20,276 nt of DNA, taken from a virus. The notes below the pieces were generated by a model. The model ran no database searches. It was not told the DNA's origin and was given only the letters and a program-made list of their open reading frames with translations. Shown piece after piece: positions 18,768 through 20,276 of the stretch (position 1 is the stretch's first letter; each line of letters begins with the position of its first letter). The translations under genes were made by a program, and so were the position numbers. The DNA lies in the IMG/VR virus record IMGVR_UViG_3300025133_000751, positions 1-20,276 of that record. The stretch is one strand, 5' to 3'.

Positions 18768-19004
18768 ATGACAGACACCCTGAACGAAATTCTGGAGGAG
18801 CTGCGATCCCAGCGGGTCGGCAGCCTCTGGAGTACGGCCGAGATCGGCGTCTACTTCGGCGTCAAGAGCAAGACAGCGTGCGGGATTGTGGCAGATCCCA
18901 GCTTTCCGGACCCAGTGACCGCCCCTGGCGTTGGCCGGCGCTGGCTGCCCGATGAAGTGAGGGCGTGGGCGAAGCGCCACCGGAAGCCGAAGCGGCGCGC
19001 TTAA
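18768..19004 (+). CDS. Excisionase-like helix-turn-helix protein
   Basis: The 78-residue product has a helical front and a winged-helix-like core (LWSTAEIGVYFGVKSKTACG, then PVTAPGVGRRWLPDEVRAW) with a basic tail, matching small AlpA/excisionase-type DNA-binding proteins. It is the last pL gene, converging on the integrase, where an excisionase is expected; the two coding regions overlap by four bases at a shared TTAA. It would bend attachment-site DNA and direct Int to excise the prophage. The ATG at 18768 has GGAGGGAGGAGG upstream. Confidence 0.78.
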   Translation: MTDTLNEILEELRSQRVGSLWSTAEIGVYFGVKSKTACGIVADPSFPDPVTAPGVGRRWLPDEVRAWAKRHRKPKRRA

Positions 19005-19978
19005 TCCAGGCGTGCCGCGATCTCCGAGGCCGTGGCGTTATAGTAAATCATCAGGCTACGCGGATCACGATGCCCCACCATTCTCGCTAGCTCCATGATG
19101 CTGAGCTTCTGCGCGAGCCGCGTAATCGCCTCATGCCGAGAATCGTGGAAACTGATAGCGAGGCCAGCCCGCTTTGCTGCCTGCGTGAACTCCGAACTAC
19201 AGGTGTTCGACGCAACAGTGAAGAAACGCTCATCATCACCCGGTAACAGCTCCAGAAGCTCAATGGCGCGCCGGGACAGAGCGACATTTCGGCGGTCGCC
19301 GTTCTTGGTCTCCGGCAGCGTGCAATAGCGCCCGCCGAAGTTCACATCCCGGCGTTTCAGGCCCAGAATCTCACCCTGCCGCATTGCTGTCTCCAAAGCG
19401 AACAGGAATGCCACTGCGATCTCATGGCGCTTGAGCGTGACATGCTTTCCATCGAAGCCCAATTGCCCGCAGATTTTCCGCTCATCATCCGGCGACGTGC
19501 GCTTGTCCCTGGACGGAGGGTTGATCGGACGGCGGAGCCCTCGGCAGGGGTTAGCTGCAAGCAAGTGCCATTCCTCAACAGCGACCTGAAACACCCCGCT
19601 GAGCAAATTCAGCTCCCGGTTCACGGTCGATGATTTGACGGATTTCAGTCTCTGGTCACGGTAATCCGCCAGATCACCCCGCCGCAGGTCCGCCAGCAGG
19701 ACGCCGCCGATCGGTCGCCCCTTTATCGCCGACAGGCGCTCAATCTCACGGGAGGCCGATTCCTGGGCGCGTCGGGGCGACACCTCAGCGGCGTACCTGT
19801 CCAGGAGGTCGCCGACTGTCCCGGACGCCGAAATGACGCCGCCAGATCGAATTGCCGCCTCTGTCTCCGCTGCCCACTCTCGCGCCGACGCCTTGGCCTC
19901 GAACGTAGCTGAGCGGTACACTCCCCGCATCCGCACCTCGGCGCGCCAGCCGCCGGCACGCTTTCTGAATGTTGCCAT
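19001..19978 (-). CDS. int: Tyrosine integrase
   Basis: The 325-residue product has an arm-binding N-terminus, a core-binding SAM-like domain (about 50-145) and a catalytic domain with R200 (TAMRQGE), K225 (TKNG), H278 and R281 (FHDSR), H303 (VGHRD) and the nucleophile Y312 or Y313 (MIYYN). It recombines phage and host attachment sites. The ATG at 19978 has GGGGGCAGG upstream and matches the start of homologous proteins. The longer frame to 20056 would include the arm-type repeats. It is transcribed against the pL operon, so pL read-through yields antisense RNA over it. Confidence 0.95.
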   Translation of the reverse strand: MATFRKRAGGWRAEVRMRGVYRSATFEAKASAREWAAETEAAIRSGGVISASGTVGDLLDRYAAEVSPRRAQESASREIERLSAIKGRPIGGVLLADLRRGDLADYRDQRLKSVKSSTVNRELNLLSGVFQVAVEEWHLLAANPCRGLRRPINPPSRDKRTSPDDERKICGQLGFDGKHVTLKRHEIAVAFLFALETAMRQGEILGLKRRDVNFGGRYCTLPETKNGDRRNVALSRRAIELLELLPGDDERFFTVASNTCSSEFTQAAKRAGLAISFHDSRHEAITRLAQKLSIMELARMVGHRDPRSLMIYYNATASEIAARLD

Positions 19979-19988
19979 CCTGCCCCCG

Positions 19989-20008
19989 TGGCGTAATTTT
20001 GGCGTAAT
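19989..20008. repeat. Arm-type integrase binding repeats
   Basis: TGGCGTAAT occurs twice in direct orientation at 19989-19997 and 20000-20008, 11 bp apart, immediately upstream of the integrase start. Short direct repeats next to int on the attachment-site side are typical of arm-type sites. Confidence 0.6.
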
Positions 20009-20118
20009 CAAAATGGGAAACACGGGGAAGTGTAGCGAAAAAAGAAGCGACGGCAACGGCCAGGAGCCAGAGAAATCAACGGCTAGGGAGTTACGGGGAA
20101 TTCTGAGGAGTGCCTGTC
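20009..20118. other. Right attachment-site region (boundary not resolved)
   Basis: This 110-base gap between the arm-type repeats and the host terminator has no supported gene. It must contain the junction of prophage and host. The left junction is outside the window, so the core repeat cannot be identified. No tRNA 3' end was recognised. Confidence 0.5.
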
Positions 20119-20145
20119 AGGGCCCCTCCCGGGCCCTTTTCTTTT
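20119..20145 (+). terminator. Host terminator without a gene in front
   Basis: AGGGCCC and GGGCCCT pair around a five-base loop and are followed by TTTCTTTT on the plus strand. The nearest plus-strand gene ends 1.1 kb upstream inside the phage, and the integrase and pyrD read leftward, so it probably belonged to a host gene that the prophage has separated from it. Confidence 0.75.
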
Positions 20146-20160
20146 GCGGCCTTTAAAAAC

Positions 20161-20276
20161 CTACCAGGCGCGGACAATGTCCCCGACCAGCCCGGGGCCC
20201 TGGTAAATGAGGCCCGAATAGACCTGCACCAGCGAGGCGCCCAGACGCCGCTTATCGAGGGCGTCGCCGGCCCCGC
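20161..20276 (-). CDS. pyrD: Dihydroorotate dehydrogenase, C-terminal end (host)
   Basis: The frame enters from the right edge and encodes the last 38 residues of a class 2 PyrD, including [20 protein letters not shown] and [17 protein letters not shown] before TAG at 20163-20161. The G-A-x-L-V-Q-x-Y-S-G motif binds the FMN phosphate. The enzyme oxidises dihydroorotate to orotate with quinone at the inner membrane, the fourth step of pyrimidine synthesis. It is a housekeeping gene and marks the chromosome outside the prophage. Confidence 0.92.
   Translation of the reverse strand, partial: GAGDALDKRRLGASLVQVYSGLIYQGPGLVGDIVRAW

Larger units (their letters stand above)
1..20118. mobile_element. 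Lambda-like temperate prophage (right-hand part)
   Basis: The gene order is that of a lambdoid prophage read from the late genes to the integrase: lysis cassette, Q-like antiterminator with late promoter, nin-like genes, replication genes, Cro-like regulator diverging from a CI-type repressor, pL operon with recombination genes, excisionase-like gene and tyrosine integrase. The host gene pyrD begins at 20161. The right boundary lies somewhere between the integrase arm-type repeats (end 20008) and the host terminator (20119-20145), so the end given is approximate. The left boundary is outside the window. Almost all early genes overlap or abut by a few bases, as in an active phage, but two genes are interrupted (2416-2598 and 6038-6932). 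Confidence 0.93.

Noticed and set aside
19979-20056. Longer N-terminus of the integrase
   Set aside because: The extra 26 codons run through the arm-type repeats and end before a good ribosome site at the ATG at 19978.
20009-20160. tRNA or tmRNA 3' end as attachment target
   Set aside because: I looked for a T-loop and acceptor stem ending in CCA on both strands near the boundary and found none.

Overview
This window is most of the early half of a lambda-like temperate prophage, with the host chromosome starting at its right-hand end. The window has high GC content. The last 116 bases encode, on the minus strand, the C-terminus of a class 2 dihydroorotate dehydrogenase (PyrD), which points to a gammaproteobacterial host of the Pseudomonas/Halomonas/Marinobacter kind. 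The genus is inference. The left end of the window is still inside the phage, in the late region, so the far attachment site, terminase and structural genes are not seen.

Layout. (1) 1-1300, minus strand: lysis cassette, made of an M15-type peptidase, a holin-like protein, a nested spanin-like pair, a small unlisted membrane protein and an XhlA-like coiled-coil membrane protein. (2) 1311-1886: tandem minus-strand terminators, a near-consensus late promoter and a Q-like antiterminator, the classic Q/pR'/tR' switch. (3) 1888-5391, minus strand: a nin-like set of small genes, namely zinc proteins, a Vsr/DUF559-like nuclease, a Ref-like HNH nuclease, a DUF1367-like protein, an orphan DNA methyltransferase, a winged-helix protein and small membrane proteins. 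One of the membrane proteins is interrupted by an in-frame amber codon. (4) 5391-7186: a replication module in which the replication protein is split by a 7-bp tandem repeat. (5) 7247-9605: the immunity region, with a Cro/YdaS-like regulator and a second early regulator (minus), a LexA-type CI repressor and a secreted protein (plus), and two operator clusters that share one 11-bp palindrome. (6) 9645-19004, plus strand: a long pL operon of overlapping small genes. It contains a recombination module (Sak4-like ATPase, RecB-like exonuclease, SSB, a possible second PD-(D/E)XK nuclease) invaded by an HNH homing endonuclease, and ends in an excisionase-like gene. (7) 19001-19978, minus strand: tyrosine integrase, convergent with the excisionase gene, followed by arm-type repeats, an orphan terminator and pyrD.

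How it works together. CI (made from a probably leaderless mRNA) would bind operators around 8067-8124 and 9566-9601 and silence pR (leftward: regulators, replication, nin genes, Q) and pL (rightward: recombination, excision and host-interaction genes). On induction, RecA-stimulated self-cleavage of CI would release both. Q would then let transcription from the promoter at 1433-1461 pass the terminators at 1380-1400 and 1311-1337 into the lysis and late genes.

The strongest unusual observation is at 6443-6465. Three copies of a 7-bp repeat shift the replication protein out of frame, and removing exactly one copy (or adding two) restores a continuous reading frame of about 295 residues. This could be a slippage-prone on/off switch, a broken prophage gene or an assembly error.
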